Origin: Nocardioides deserti
GTDB taxonomy: Bacteria > Actinomycetota > Actinomycetes > Propionibacteriales > Nocardioidaceae
DNA length: 64,000 nt
NCBI RefSeq assembly: GCF_014266025.1
Contig: NZ_JACMYC010000002.1
Coordinates: 248,001-312,000 of the forward strand
Reading direction: 5' to 3'
Every line of letters begins with the position of its first letter. Position 1 is the stretch's first letter. Of this stretch, positions 22,505 to 30,633 are shown piece by piece. Both the position numbers and the translations under genes were made by a program. Under the pieces are notes generated by a model. The model was given only the letters and a program-made list of their open reading frames with translations. It was not told where the DNA came from and did not search any database.

Positions 22505-23289
22505 CAGGCGGCGCTCCCGGAACCGTCGACGACCACCGTCTCGTCGTCGGGCGTCTCGCCGTCGAGCACGGCGAGCAGGCGCCCGACGGCTGCCTCGGTG
22601 TAGGGCTCGAGCGCACCGTCGGCGCCGAGGTCGAAGCGGCTGAGGAAGACGACGTGGTTGTCGACCCGCGCCGCGGACAGGCGCATGGCCACCGGGAGCT
22701 CGACGCCCTGGGTCGAGGCGGTGCCGGTCGCGGTGATGTTGAGCTGCTCCTCGACCTCGTCGGAGGACGTCTCCTCGTTGCTCTCCACCGTGAGCGAGAA
22801 GGACACCTCGTCCTCGGACACCTCGATGCTGGTGCAGTCGGCCAGCGCCGTCCGGAGCCGCTCGAACCGCTCCGTCACGTCGTCGACGGATCCGTACGAC
22901 GACACCCCGCTGTCCACGGTCGGCGACTCGAGGTCGTTGACGGCGGCGTACGACACCTCCGCCTTCGCCTCCGACTCCTCCAGGTCGTCGTCGACCGCGT
23001 CGAGGCAGCCGAGGTCGGTGTCCGCCTCCTCGTCCGCGTCGTCGCCGTTCTCGCTGTCGTCGTCCTCGTCGACGACGAAGCCGGGACCGAGGTTGTCGAT
23101 CGACAGGACGGCCTGGTCGACCTGCTCCTGGTCCAGCACGACGACCTCGTCGCTGGAGCCACCGGAGCCTCCGCTCGACTCGTCGTCGGAGCCGCAGCCG
23201 GTGAGCGCGGCAGTGAGCACGACGCCCGCGGCGAGCGCGGCGAGACGGGGGCGGGTCACGGCGGAGGAGCGGCTGGACAGGTAGGACAT
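22504..23289 (-). CDS. Acidic lipoprotein, PknH-sensor-like
   Basis: A 261-residue lipoprotein (lipobox AALTGC, Cys32) followed by a very acidic Ser/Gly/Asp-rich linker. The mature part begins VLSIDNLGPGFVVDE, which resembles the sensor-type extracellular domains of PknH-like proteins, with paired Cys (LGCLDAV, ADCTSIEV). The gene precedes and is translationally coupled to the Ig-like protein. Its function is unknown. The ATG at 23289 is chosen because the signal peptide begins here; a GAGG lies about nine bases upstream. Confidence 0.7.
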   Translation of the reverse strand: MSYLSSRSSAVTRPRLAALAAGVVLTAALTGCGSDDESSGGSGGSSDEVVVLDQEQVDQAVLSIDNLGPGFVVDEDDDSENGDDADEEADTDLGCLDAVDDDLEESEAKAEVSYAAVNDLESPTVDSGVSSYGSVDDVTERFERLRTALADCTSIEVSEDEVSFSLTVESNEETSSDEVEEQLNITATGTASTQGVELPVAMRLSAARVDNHVVFLSRFDLGADGALEPYTEAAVGRLLAVLDGETPDDETVVVDGSGSAA

Positions 23290-23377
23290 GGCGACCTCGG
23301 GGAGAGCGGGACAGCGGGGAGTGGACCGTACCCCGGCGCCGGACCCAGCCCCCGCCGGACCAGCCCCCGGCGGAGGC

Positions 23378-23617
23378 TCAGCCGGCAGCGCCGAAGCGCA
23401 GGCCGAGGGCGTCGCGGACGTCGTCGCAGGTGAGCCCGGCGGCGGCGAGGAAGCGCTGCAGGTGCGCCGGGTCGACGTCGCCGCCGGGACCGGACGAGCG
23501 CTGGAGCAGGTCGCCGCCGACGGCGAGCAGGGCCTCGCCCTCGGCGCAGCCGATCCGGCGGTACGACTCCAGCAGGCGTCGGTCGGCGTCGGGCAACCAG
23601 GCAAAGGGGTCGGTCAT
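23378..23617 (-). CDS. Small hypothetical protein
   Basis: A 79-residue soluble protein beginning MTDPFAWLPDADRRLLESYRR. AGGAG stands nine bases before this ATG, which decides the start over an upstream in-frame ATG. It is helical, with Cys in GCAEGEALL and GLTCDDVRDAL. I do not recognise it. It is 88 bases upstream of the acidic lipoprotein on the same strand. Confidence 0.55.
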   Translation of the reverse strand: MTDPFAWLPDADRRLLESYRRIGCAEGEALLAVGGDLLQRSSGPGGDVDPAHLQRFLAAAGLTCDDVRDALGLRFGAAG

Positions 23618-23866
23618 GCGGGCGTCTCCTCGTGCGGGCACTGGCGGTGCGGCGGTCGCGACGGGGTGCGGACCCCCGAGCACCCCCCGGCTCGGGAGGT
23701 CCGCCGGTCAAGTGTCGGGTCGCTCCGGGCCCCGACGAGCCGTTCGGGCCGCCGGGCGCCGACCCCGGACGTTCCCGAACACGCAGCGCAGGCGGCGTAC
23801 GGCTCCTAGGCTGGTCACCGCAGGCACGCAGCAGGCAGCGACGCACTCATCCGGGAGGGGGCGCCC

Positions 23867-24859
23867 GTGCACGTCGACGACACCCGTCGCGAACCCAGTC
23901 ACGACCCGACGGCGCACCCCGGGGCCAGCCGGTGGGACCGGTTCGCCGAGGAGCTGCAGGTGCTGCGGCGGACAGCGGGCGAGCCGTCCTTCGCCGAGAT
24001 CGCCCGCCGCGTGGCCGAGCAGCGCGTCGCCGACGGCCTGGACGAGCACGCTGCGCGGGTCGCACGGACGACGGTGTACGACGCCTTCCGCACCGGCCGC
24101 GCCCGGGTGAACGTCCCGCTGGTGCGCGAGATCGTCCGCGCCCTCGACGGTGACCCGGCGCTCGTGGACGCGTGGTTGCGCGACCCCCGGCCTGCCCCGG
24201 CTCCCTCTCCGGCCCCGGCCGAGCCGCCGCGTGCGGAGGCCGGACCGGTCGCCGAGCGGCCCCGGCGTCGCCAGGTCCTCCTGCTGCTCCTCGCGTGCGT
24301 GGCGGTCAACCTCGTCGGGCGCGAGCTGGTGGTGCTGCTGAAGCTCCCGGCCCACCTCGACATGGTGGGGACCGCGCTGGCGGCGTTCGCGCTCGGGCCG
24401 TGGCACGGCGCGGCCGTCGGGCTCACCACCAACGTCGCCGGCTCCGTGCCGAGCGGCCTGATCTCGCTGCCGTTCGCGCTGGTCAACGTGCTCGGCGCGC
24501 TGCTGTGGGGCTGGGGCGTCCGACGGTGGGGGATGGGCCGCACGTTGCCGCGGTTCCTCGGCCTCAACGTGCTGGTGGCCGTCGCGTGCAGCCTGGTCGC
24601 GGTGCCGATCCTGCTGCTGGTCCTCGACGGCTCCGTCGGCCACGGCCAGGAGTCGATCCGGCAGACGGTCGAGGCGTACGGCGCGCAGCTCGTCGTCGCG
24701 GTCGGCGCGTCGAACCTCCTGGTCTCGCTGGGCGACAAGCTGATCAGCGGCTTCGTCGCCCTCGTCGCGGTGTCCGGCCTGCCCGCCTCGCTGCGGCGGG
24801 ACGCGGCGCTGCCGCTCGTCGTCGAGCCTGCTCCGGACCGGGCGGGCCCGGCCGGGTGA
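23867..24859 (+). CDS. HTH domain fused to an ECF transporter S-component-like membrane protein
   Basis: A 330-residue protein with two parts. Residues about 20-105 look like a helix-turn-helix module (PSFAEIARRV, ARTTVYDAFRTGRARVNVPLVREIVRALDGD), the type found at the N-termini of many actinobacterial regulators. A Pro/Ala linker and a basic RPRRRQ precede six or so membrane helices (about 135-310) with the ECF S-component hallmark KLPAHLDMVGTALAAFALGPWHGAAVG and the next loop TTNVAGSVPSGL. S components bind vitamins or metals for ECF importers. A DNA-binding-like module on one is unusual. GGGAGGGGG lies upstream of the GTG. The stop overlaps the next gene by GTGA. Confidence 0.75.
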   Translation: MHVDDTRREPSHDPTAHPGASRWDRFAEELQVLRRTAGEPSFAEIARRVAEQRVADGLDEHAARVARTTVYDAFRTGRARVNVPLVREIVRALDGDPALVDAWLRDPRPAPAPSPAPAEPPRAEAGPVAERPRRRQVLLLLLACVAVNLVGRELVVLLKLPAHLDMVGTALAAFALGPWHGAAVGLTTNVAGSVPSGLISLPFALVNVLGALLWGWGVRRWGMGRTLPRFLGLNVLVAVACSLVAVPILLLVLDGSVGHGQESIRQTVEAYGAQLVVAVGASNLLVSLGDKLISGFVALVAVSGLPASLRRDAALPLVVEPAPDRAGPAG

Positions 24860-25452
24860 GGCAGCGCTTCCACGGTCGGATCGCAGGGATCGGCACGACG
24901 AGCGGCGTGCGGGTCGTGGTCGGGCACTGGCACGACACCCCGCTCGGGGCGTTCGCCGACGCGATGGTCGAGACCCCCGCGGGCCACCGGGTGCTGCTCG
25001 CGCCGCACGAGGACGCGGCGGAGTTCATCGCGGCGACGTACACCTTCGACGAGGTGCGGATCGAGCCGTTCGCCGTCACGGAGCAGGGCGGGCGGTGGGG
25101 GGTCCGCTCCGACTCGCTGACCCTCGACCTGGCCGTCGGCCGCCGGACCGCGCTCGGCCGGCTGCTGCGCCTGGTGCCGGACCGGCTCGCCACCTCTCCG
25201 GCGTTCTGCACGCTGACCGACCCGGTCGCCCGGGTCGTCCTGGACGGCGTGCGCACGCGCGGCTCGGCCGCCGGTTCGCGGCGGGAGTGGTACGGCGCGA
25301 CCGACCACCACGCCGTCACCGCCGCCGGCGGCGCGTTCGACGGCGTACCCCTCGGCGACCTCACCCGCGTCGAGCCGCCCCCGCGCTTCGGGTTCTCCTC
25401 GACCCCGGCCCGTCCCTCGGTCACCAGCGTCGTCACGACCGTCCAGGTCTGA
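24856..25452 (+). CDS. Conserved hypothetical protein coupled to the HTH-ECF-S gene
   Basis: A 198-residue soluble protein. The block GVRVVVGHWHDTPLGAFADAMVETPAGHRVLLAP followed by FIAATYTFDEVRIEP is memorable and, as I recall, conserved among Actinobacteria, but I know no function. A second conserved-looking block is EWYGATDHHAVTAA. The GTG start overlaps the preceding stop by four bases. Its product may act with the membrane protein. Confidence 0.7.
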   Translation: MRQRFHGRIAGIGTTSGVRVVVGHWHDTPLGAFADAMVETPAGHRVLLAPHEDAAEFIAATYTFDEVRIEPFAVTEQGGRWGVRSDSLTLDLAVGRRTALGRLLRLVPDRLATSPAFCTLTDPVARVVLDGVRTRGSAAGSRREWYGATDHHAVTAAGGAFDGVPLGDLTRVEPPPRFGFSSTPARPSVTSVVTTVQV

Positions 25453-25485
25453 GGTCGGCTCGGCCGTCCGGGGCGTCACTTCACG

Positions 25486-25553
25486 GCCATCGTGCGCACT
25501 TCTCGGCTGTTGCGATGGCAGGGAACCTCGGGCATCCCAAGTTCACTTGGGAT
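25486..25553. terminator. Hairpins between converging genes
   Basis: Two hairpins lie in the 134-base gap: GCCATCG/CGATGGC (25486-25519) and ATCCCAAG/CTTGGGAT with a TTCA loop (25534-25553). A short TACCC/GGGTA pair follows at 25559-25573. They probably terminate both transcripts. Confidence 0.55.
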
Positions 25554-25586
25554 CCTGATACCCGCCGGGGGTACTGATCGCCCGCC

Positions 25587-26543
25587 CTACGCCCGCACCG
25601 CCGGCATGACTGTCTCGGTGACGAGGCGCAGCGACGTCCAGGAGGGGTCGGCGGGGAGGCCGCCGCAGGCGGGGTGGTTGGTCACGAGGCGGACCTCGCG
25701 GGAGCGGATCCGCTCGACCAGGTCGTCGGGGGTGCAGACGAGGTAGACCCCGGCGCGCATCATCTCCTCGACGGTGGTGGAGGGGTCGAGGACGTGCGAG
25801 GCGGCGTCGCCGTGCCACTCCTGGTAAGCCGTGGCGTCGGCGAGCAGGTGGTGGCCCCAGCGCTCCCAGAACTCCTCGGGCCGTTCGGCGCAGAACACGT
25901 TCGCCGGGCCGGCCGGCGCGGTCAGCACGATCCCGGGCTCGCGGCCGAGCTCACGGCACGCGGCGACGTACTCCTCCTTCAGCGCGGGGTCGGAGTGCTG
26001 CGGCTGGAAGGACAACCCGAGCCGGGCCGCGCGGCGGGCGGCGGCCGGCGTGCCGCCGCCGTAGAGGAGGAAGGGGTGCGGGTCGCTGAACGGCCGCGGC
26101 GTGACCCGGCCGGTCGCCCACGCGTCCAGCATCGTGGTGATCGCGGCCTCGAGGTCACGGCCGCGGGTGCGCCACGGCTTGTCGAACAGCGCGTACTCCA
26201 CCTCGCGGTAGCCCAGCCCGAGCGTGAAGCTGACCCGCCCGCCGCTGAGGTGGTCGAGCACCGCGATGTCCTCGGCCAGCCGCAGCGGGTCGTGCAGGTT
26301 CGGCAGGAGCGCGGCGACCGTGATCGGCACCCGCTGCGTGACCGCGGCCATCGCGGAGGCGACGAGCAGCGGCGAGGGGAGGTAGCCGTCCTCGGCCGCG
26401 TGGTGCTCGGACAGCATGATCGCGTCGTGGCCGTGCGCGTCGACGTACGCCGCCTGCTCCAGCGACCGCGCGTAGACCTCCTGCCGGATGGCGGCGTCGC
26501 CGCCCGGGACGCGGAAGTCGTAGCGGGTCACGAACGAGGCCAT
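25587..26543 (-). CDS. LLM class flavin-dependent oxidoreductase
   Basis: A 318-residue luciferase-like barrel with RQEVYARSLEQAAYVDAHGHDAIMLSEHH, the central VTVAALLPNLHDPLRLAEDIAVLDHLSGGRVSFTLGLGYREVEY, and CTPDDLVERI near the end. This is a flavin- or F420-dependent oxidoreductase of unknown substrate. It starts three bases after the GNAT gene ends, so they form an operon. Confidence 0.87.
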   Translation of the reverse strand: MASFVTRYDFRVPGGDAAIRQEVYARSLEQAAYVDAHGHDAIMLSEHHAAEDGYLPSPLLVASAMAAVTQRVPITVAALLPNLHDPLRLAEDIAVLDHLSGGRVSFTLGLGYREVEYALFDKPWRTRGRDLEAAITTMLDAWATGRVTPRPFSDPHPFLLYGGGTPAAARRAARLGLSFQPQHSDPALKEEYVAACRELGREPGIVLTAPAGPANVFCAERPEEFWERWGHHLLADATAYQEWHGDAASHVLDPSTTVEEMMRAGVYLVCTPDDLVERIRSREVRLVTNHPACGGLPADPSWTSLRLVTETVMPAVRA

Positions 26544-26546
26544 GGG

Positions 26547-27482
26547 CTACAGGGTGACGCTCCGGTTGACCCACGTCGAGGACACGACCATCCCGACCTT
26601 CTCGTAGAGGCCGCGCGCGCCGGCGCGGGTGTCGGTCGAGAGGTAGCACCGGGCCGCGCCGTGCTCGCGTGCCCGCCCGAACGCGTCGACGAGCATCGCC
26701 GGCGCCAGCCCGCGGCCGCGGTGGTCGGGGCGGACCGCGATGCGGGCGACGTACGCCGCGTCCCCGGCGAGGAAGACGTGCGTCACGCCGACGAGGTCCT
26801 CGCCGTGCAGCAGCAGCCGCAGGTTCCACGGCTCGAAGCCGGGCCGCCCCCACACCCGGGCGCCGAAGTCGGCCAGCGGCATCCGCTCGCGGTCCGACCA
26901 CTCGAGGAACGCGTCCTCGACCAGCGTCCACGCCGCCTCGTGGTCGGCGTCGGTCGCGTCGCGCAGCGCGTACCCGTCCGGGAGCGGCCGGGCCTGGACC
27001 TCCGCGCCCTCGGGCAGCTCGAGGTCCCACGCGGTCCAGCGCACCTCGTAGCCGAGGTCGGCCATCAGCCGGTCGGCCGCGCTCCCCTCCGGCACCTGCG
27101 TCCCGACGCGGGTGGACCCGGCCGCGCGAGCCCGGTCCTGGACCCACCGCGCGAGCGCCGTGCCGATGCCGCGGCCGTGGTGGTCGGGGTGAACGGCGGT
27201 GTAGGCGACGTCGGGCGCGGAGAGGTCGGCGTACGCCACGAGCCGGTCGCCGTCCAGGACGCCGATGGTGCTGGCGGCGACGTCGTACGACGGCCGCTGC
27301 CAGTCCGCGACCACGTCCTCCAGCGTCAGCTCGGCCTCGCCGAGGTCGGCGACCTCCTCGGCGGCGATGACCGCGTGCACGGCCTCGGCGTCGGCCATCG
27401 TCAGCGGCCGGCTGGTGAGGCCGGCGGGGAGGCCGGGCAGGCCGGGGTGCCCGGGCACGTCAGCAGCGTTCATGCGGGGCAT
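26547..27482 (-). CDS. Tandem GNAT N-acetyltransferase
   Basis: A 311-residue protein with two GNAT folds, an architecture seen in mycothiol synthase relatives. The N-terminal copy has AVHPDHHGRGIGTALARW near residue 95 and the C-terminal copy has IAVRPDHRGRGLAPAMLVDAF near 245, each an acetyl-CoA-binding R/Q-x-x-G-x-G/A-like motif, with NxxA-type GLYEKVGM in the second. It is a single-protein acetyltransferase of unknown substrate, followed directly by the LLM gene. Confidence 0.82.
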   Translation of the reverse strand: MPRMNAADVPGHPGLPGLPAGLTSRPLTMADAEAVHAVIAAEEVADLGEAELTLEDVVADWQRPSYDVAASTIGVLDGDRLVAYADLSAPDVAYTAVHPDHHGRGIGTALARWVQDRARAAGSTRVGTQVPEGSAADRLMADLGYEVRWTAWDLELPEGAEVQARPLPDGYALRDATDADHEAAWTLVEDAFLEWSDRERMPLADFGARVWGRPGFEPWNLRLLLHGEDLVGVTHVFLAGDAAYVARIAVRPDHRGRGLAPAMLVDAFGRAREHGAARCYLSTDTRAGARGLYEKVGMVVSSTWVNRSVTL

Positions 27483-27499
27483 GAGACCACGGGAACGGC

Positions 27500-27536
27500 G
27501 GACGGGGCCGCCCCATTTTCAAGGGCGGCCCCGTCC
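27500..27536. terminator. Strong intrinsic hairpin after yceI-like gene
   Basis: Perfect 14-bp arms GGACGGGGCCGCCC and GGGCGGCCCCGTCC enclose a nine-base loop. It lies 35 bases after the YceI stop on the minus strand. Confidence 0.75.
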
Positions 27537-27570
27537 GGGGTGCTGCGGGTCGCGTCCAGGACGCGGTGTG

Positions 27571-28179
27571 TCAGGCGTTCTTGATCGCCGAGACGTCGAA
27601 CTCGAGCTTGATCTTCTCGGAGACGAGGACGCCGCCGGTCTCGAGCGCGGCGTTCCAGGTCAGGCCCCAGTCCTTGCGGTTGATGGCGGTGCTGCCCTCG
27701 AAGCCGACGCGGAGGTTGCCGAACGGGTCCTGCGCGGATCCGGTCTCGTCGAAGGCGACAGTGACGGCCTTGGTGGTGCCGGCGATGGTGAGGTCGCCGG
27801 TGATCGCCCAGGTGTCGGCGTCGACCTTCTCGACCTGGGTGGAGCGGAAGGTGATCTCGGGGTTCTTCTCTGCGTCGAAGAAGTCGGCCGAGACCAGGTG
27901 GCCGTCGCGGTCCGCGGAGCCGGTGTCGATGCTCGCGGTCCGGATGGTCAGCGAGACGGAGGAGGCGGCGGGGTTCGCGGCGTCGATGCGGGCGGTGCCC
28001 TCGAACTCCTTGAACGCGCCGCGGACGGTGGTGACCATCGCGTGGCGGGCGCTGAAGCCGATCCGGCTGTGCGAGGCGTCGATGGTGTAGTCGCCGGTGA
28101 TGTCTTCGACGGCGGTGGTGGCGGCGTCGAAGACCGGCTCGGCGGTGGCGGTGTCGGACTTGCGGCTGAAGATGCTCAT
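27571..28179 (-). CDS. YceI family protein
   Basis: A 202-residue lipocalin-like beta-barrel with the YceI features DYTIDASHSRIGFSARHAMVTTVRGAFKEFEGTA near the start, SADFFDAEKNPEITFRST in the middle and GLTWNAALETGGVLVSEKIKLEFDVSA at the end. YceI proteins bind isoprenoid-like lipids. It has no signal peptide, so it is cytoplasmic. CAGGAG lies seven bases before the ATG. Palindromes lie upstream at 28251-28264 and 28286-28299. Confidence 0.9.
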   Translation of the reverse strand: MSIFSRKSDTATAEPVFDAATTAVEDITGDYTIDASHSRIGFSARHAMVTTVRGAFKEFEGTARIDAANPAASSVSLTIRTASIDTGSADRDGHLVSADFFDAEKNPEITFRSTQVEKVDADTWAITGDLTIAGTTKAVTVAFDETGSAQDPFGNLRVGFEGSTAINRKDWGLTWNAALETGGVLVSEKIKLEFDVSAIKNA

Positions 28180-28250
28180 GCGAGGCTCCTGAGGTGGTGG
28201 TCGGGTCCTCGGGTGCGATCCGAGGTTCGTTCAAAGTTCAACCACCAGAA

Positions 28251-28299
28251 CGGACCGCGGTCCGGTTTGATTCCGCCGACGGCACGTGGTCTGGACCAC
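28251..28299. promoter_or_regulatory. Two palindromes upstream of the YceI gene
   Basis: CGGACCGCGGTCCG (28251-28264) is a perfect palindrome. GTGGTC-TG-GACCAC (28286-28299) is a near-adjacent second one. They lie 72-120 bases before the YceI start and could be operators. No regulator is encoded next to them. Confidence 0.4.
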
Positions 28300-28375
28300 A
28301 GCTGCGGAGCAGGGCAAACGGAGCGGTGCAAACAGCGGACGGGGCACCCCAGTGGGGCGACGGCCGGGAAACGCA

Positions 28376-28410
28376 GCAGCCGCGCACCCCTAGAGGGGGT
28401 GCGCGGCTGC
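28376..28410. terminator. Intrinsic hairpin after the small ORF
   Basis: Perfect 15-bp arms GCAGCCGCGCACCCC and GGGGTGCGCGGCTGC enclose TAGAG. It starts 23 bases after the stop of the 51-codon gene on the minus strand. Confidence 0.8.
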
Positions 28411-28433
28411 GGTGCAGTGGTCGGTCTGCCGCC

Positions 28434-28589
28434 TCAAGCGGCGGAGCGGGCGGCCGTCGTCCCGGCCGACGCGACGCCGGGGTCGAACCAGCGCGCCTCC
28501 ATCCGGGTGCGGCCGCGGCTGTCGACGACGGGCACCCAGTGCATGGCGGGGCGCGCGTGCGGCCTCATGGTCACCGTGGATTCCTGCAT
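28434..28589 (-). CDS. Small protein (51 residues) of unknown function
   Basis: A compact basic protein, starting MQESTVTMRPHARPAMHWVP and containing VVDSRGRTRMEARWFDP. The HWVPVVD-RGR-RMEARW pattern is one I believe recurs in small actinobacterial proteins, but I know no function. AGAAGG lies seven bases before the ATG and is doubled by a tandem GGTGAACAGAA repeat. A perfect 15-bp terminator follows. Its own promoter and terminator argue that it is a real gene. Confidence 0.65.
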   Translation of the reverse strand: MQESTVTMRPHARPAMHWVPVVDSRGRTRMEARWFDPGVASAGTTAARSAA

Positions 28590-28828
28590 GGGACACCTTC
28601 TGTTCACCTTCTGTTCACCAAGAGTAGCCGGTCCCCACCGAAAGAGCCAGGGAACCGCTGAGGACGGCATGACGCTCCACCTGGACGGCCGAGCGGCCCG
28701 CTGAGTGCGAATCGCGCTCCCGCGCACGCTCGACCGGGCCGCCGCCGGCCCCGCTGCGGCGTGGGCGCGCCCACGGCGGTGACCCAGCGCACCGCGACGC
28801 GGAAGAGCGGCCCGACACGCCGAACCTC

Positions 28829-28834
28829 TACGGT
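28829..28834 (+). promoter_or_regulatory. -10 box of the DEAD-box helicase, leaderless
   Basis: TACGGT is followed by seven bases (GGGGAGG) and the GTG at 28842. The purine-rich stretch could instead serve as a close ribosome binding site. Confidence 0.45.
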
Positions 28835-28841
28835 GGGGAGG

Positions 28842-30551
28842 GTGAGCACCACCGACGACGCCTCTGCCCCCACGACCACCTTCGCGGACCTGGGCCTCGA
28901 CGACGCCGTGCTGCGCGCGCTGAAGGACGTCGGCTACGAGACGCCCTCGCCCATCCAGGCCGCCACCATCCCGCCGCTCCTCGAGGGCCGCGACGTGGTC
29001 GGCCTGGCGCAGACCGGCACCGGCAAGACCGCCGCGTTCGCGCTGCCGATCCTCAGCAAGCTCGACCTCAAGCAGAAGACGCCCCAGGCGCTCGTGCTCG
29101 CCCCCACCCGTGAGCTCGCGCTCCAGGTGTGCGAGGCGTTCGAGCGGTACGCCGCGCACCGCAAGGGCGTCCACGTCCTGCCGGTCTACGGCGGCCAGGC
29201 GTACGGCGTACAGCTCTCCGCCCTGCGCCGCGGCGTCCACGTCGTCGTCGGCACGCCGGGCCGGATCATGGACCACCTCGACAAGGGCACCCTCGACCTC
29301 TCCGAGCTGCGGTTCCTCGTGCTCGACGAGGCCGACGAGATGCTCAACATGGGCTTCGCCGAGGACGTCGAGACGATCCTCGCCAGCACGCCCGAGGACA
29401 AGAACGTCGCGCTGTTCTCCGCGACGATGCCCGCGCAGATCCGCCGGCTCTCGAAGTCCTACCTGCGCGACCCGCAGGAGATCACCGTCAAGGCGAGCAC
29501 CACGACGGCAGCCAACATCACCCAGCGCTACCTGCTCGTGAGCTACCCGCAAAAGGTCGACGCGCTCACGCGCATCCTCGAGGTCGAGAACTTCGAGGGG
29601 ATGATCGTCTTCGTCCGCACCAAGCACGAGACCGAGACGCTCGCCGAGAAGCTGCGCGCCCGTGGGTTCTCCGCCGCCGCGATCAACGGCGACGTCGCCC
29701 AGGCCGTGCGTGAGCGCACGGTCAACCAGCTGAAGTCGGGCAAGCTCGACATCCTCGTCGCCACCGACGTCGCCGCCCGCGGCCTCGACGTCGAGCGGAT
29801 CAGCCACGTCGTCAACTACGACATCCCGACCGACACCGAGTCCTACGTCCACCGCATCGGCCGCACCGGCCGCGCGGGCCGGACCGGCGACGCGATCTCG
29901 TTCGTCACCCCGCGCGAGCGCTACCTGCTCAAGCACATCGAGAAGGCCACCAAGCAGCCGCTCACCCAGATGCCGCTGCCGAACGTCGACGACGTCAACG
30001 CCACGCGGCTCTCCCGCTTCGACGACGCGATCACCGCGGCGCTCGGGCAGGCCGACCGGATCGAGAAGTTCCGCGACATCATCGGGCACTACGTCAAGGA
30101 GTACGACGTGCCCGAGGTCGACGTGGCCGCCGCGCTCGCCGTCGTGGCCCAGGGCGACACCCCGTTGCTGCTCGACCCCGCCGCCGAGAAGCGCCCGCAG
30201 CGCCTCGACGACCGCCCGGACCGGGGCGACCGCCCCGACCGCGGCGAGCGCCGCCCGCGCGGTCGCACCGACGTGCCGATGGCGACCTACCGCATCAACG
30301 TCGGCAAGCGGCACAAGGTCGAGCCCCGCCAGATCGTCGGCGCGATCGCCAACGAGGGCGGCCTGCAGCGTGCCGACTTCGGCCACATCCAGATCCGTCC
30401 GGACTTCTCGCTCGTCGAGCTGCCGGCCGACCTGTCGCCCACGGTGCTGAAGAAGCTCGAGGACACCCGGATCTCCGGCAAGCTCATCGAGCTCCAGCCC
30501 GACCGGGGCCCCGGCCGCACCGCCGACCGCAAGCCGCGCCACAAGGGCTGA
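28842..30551 (+). CDS. deaD: DEAD-box RNA helicase (DeaD/CsdA-like)
   Basis: A 569-residue ATP-dependent RNA helicase. Motifs in order: Q motif GYETPSPIQAATIP, Walker A AQTGTGKT, PTRELA, TPGR, DEAD box LVLDEADEML, SAT, the second RecA domain with VATDVAARGLDVE and HRIGRTGRAGR. A basic, Asp/Arg-rich linker (DDRPDRGDRPDRGERRPRGR) leads to a DbpA-type RNA-binding domain (TYRINVGKRHKVEPRQIVGAIANE). DeaD unwinds RNA structures in ribosome assembly and cold response. The gene stands alone. Confidence 0.95.
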   Translation: MSTTDDASAPTTTFADLGLDDAVLRALKDVGYETPSPIQAATIPPLLEGRDVVGLAQTGTGKTAAFALPILSKLDLKQKTPQALVLAPTRELALQVCEAFERYAAHRKGVHVLPVYGGQAYGVQLSALRRGVHVVVGTPGRIMDHLDKGTLDLSELRFLVLDEADEMLNMGFAEDVETILASTPEDKNVALFSATMPAQIRRLSKSYLRDPQEITVKASTTTAANITQRYLLVSYPQKVDALTRILEVENFEGMIVFVRTKHETETLAEKLRARGFSAAAINGDVAQAVRERTVNQLKSGKLDILVATDVAARGLDVERISHVVNYDIPTDTESYVHRIGRTGRAGRTGDAISFVTPRERYLLKHIEKATKQPLTQMPLPNVDDVNATRLSRFDDAITAALGQADRIEKFRDIIGHYVKEYDVPEVDVAAALAVVAQGDTPLLLDPAAEKRPQRLDDRPDRGDRPDRGERRPRGRTDVPMATYRINVGKRHKVEPRQIVGAIANEGGLQRADFGHIQIRPDFSLVELPADLSPTVLKKLEDTRISGKLIELQPDRGPGRTADRKPRHKG

Positions 30552-30577
30552 CCGAACCGCAGCCTCCCCGCCCGGGT

Positions 30578-30601
30578 CCTGTGGGGCTGGTCGTCCACAG
30601 G
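30578..30601. terminator. Possible terminator hairpin after deaD
   Basis: CCTGTGG and CCACAGG form 7-bp arms around a ten-base loop in the gap between the helicase and the converging flavoprotein. It is weak but correctly placed. Confidence 0.4.
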
Positions 30602-30633
30602 CCCGAGCGGGGCGGCGGGCAGACCGCGACCGC

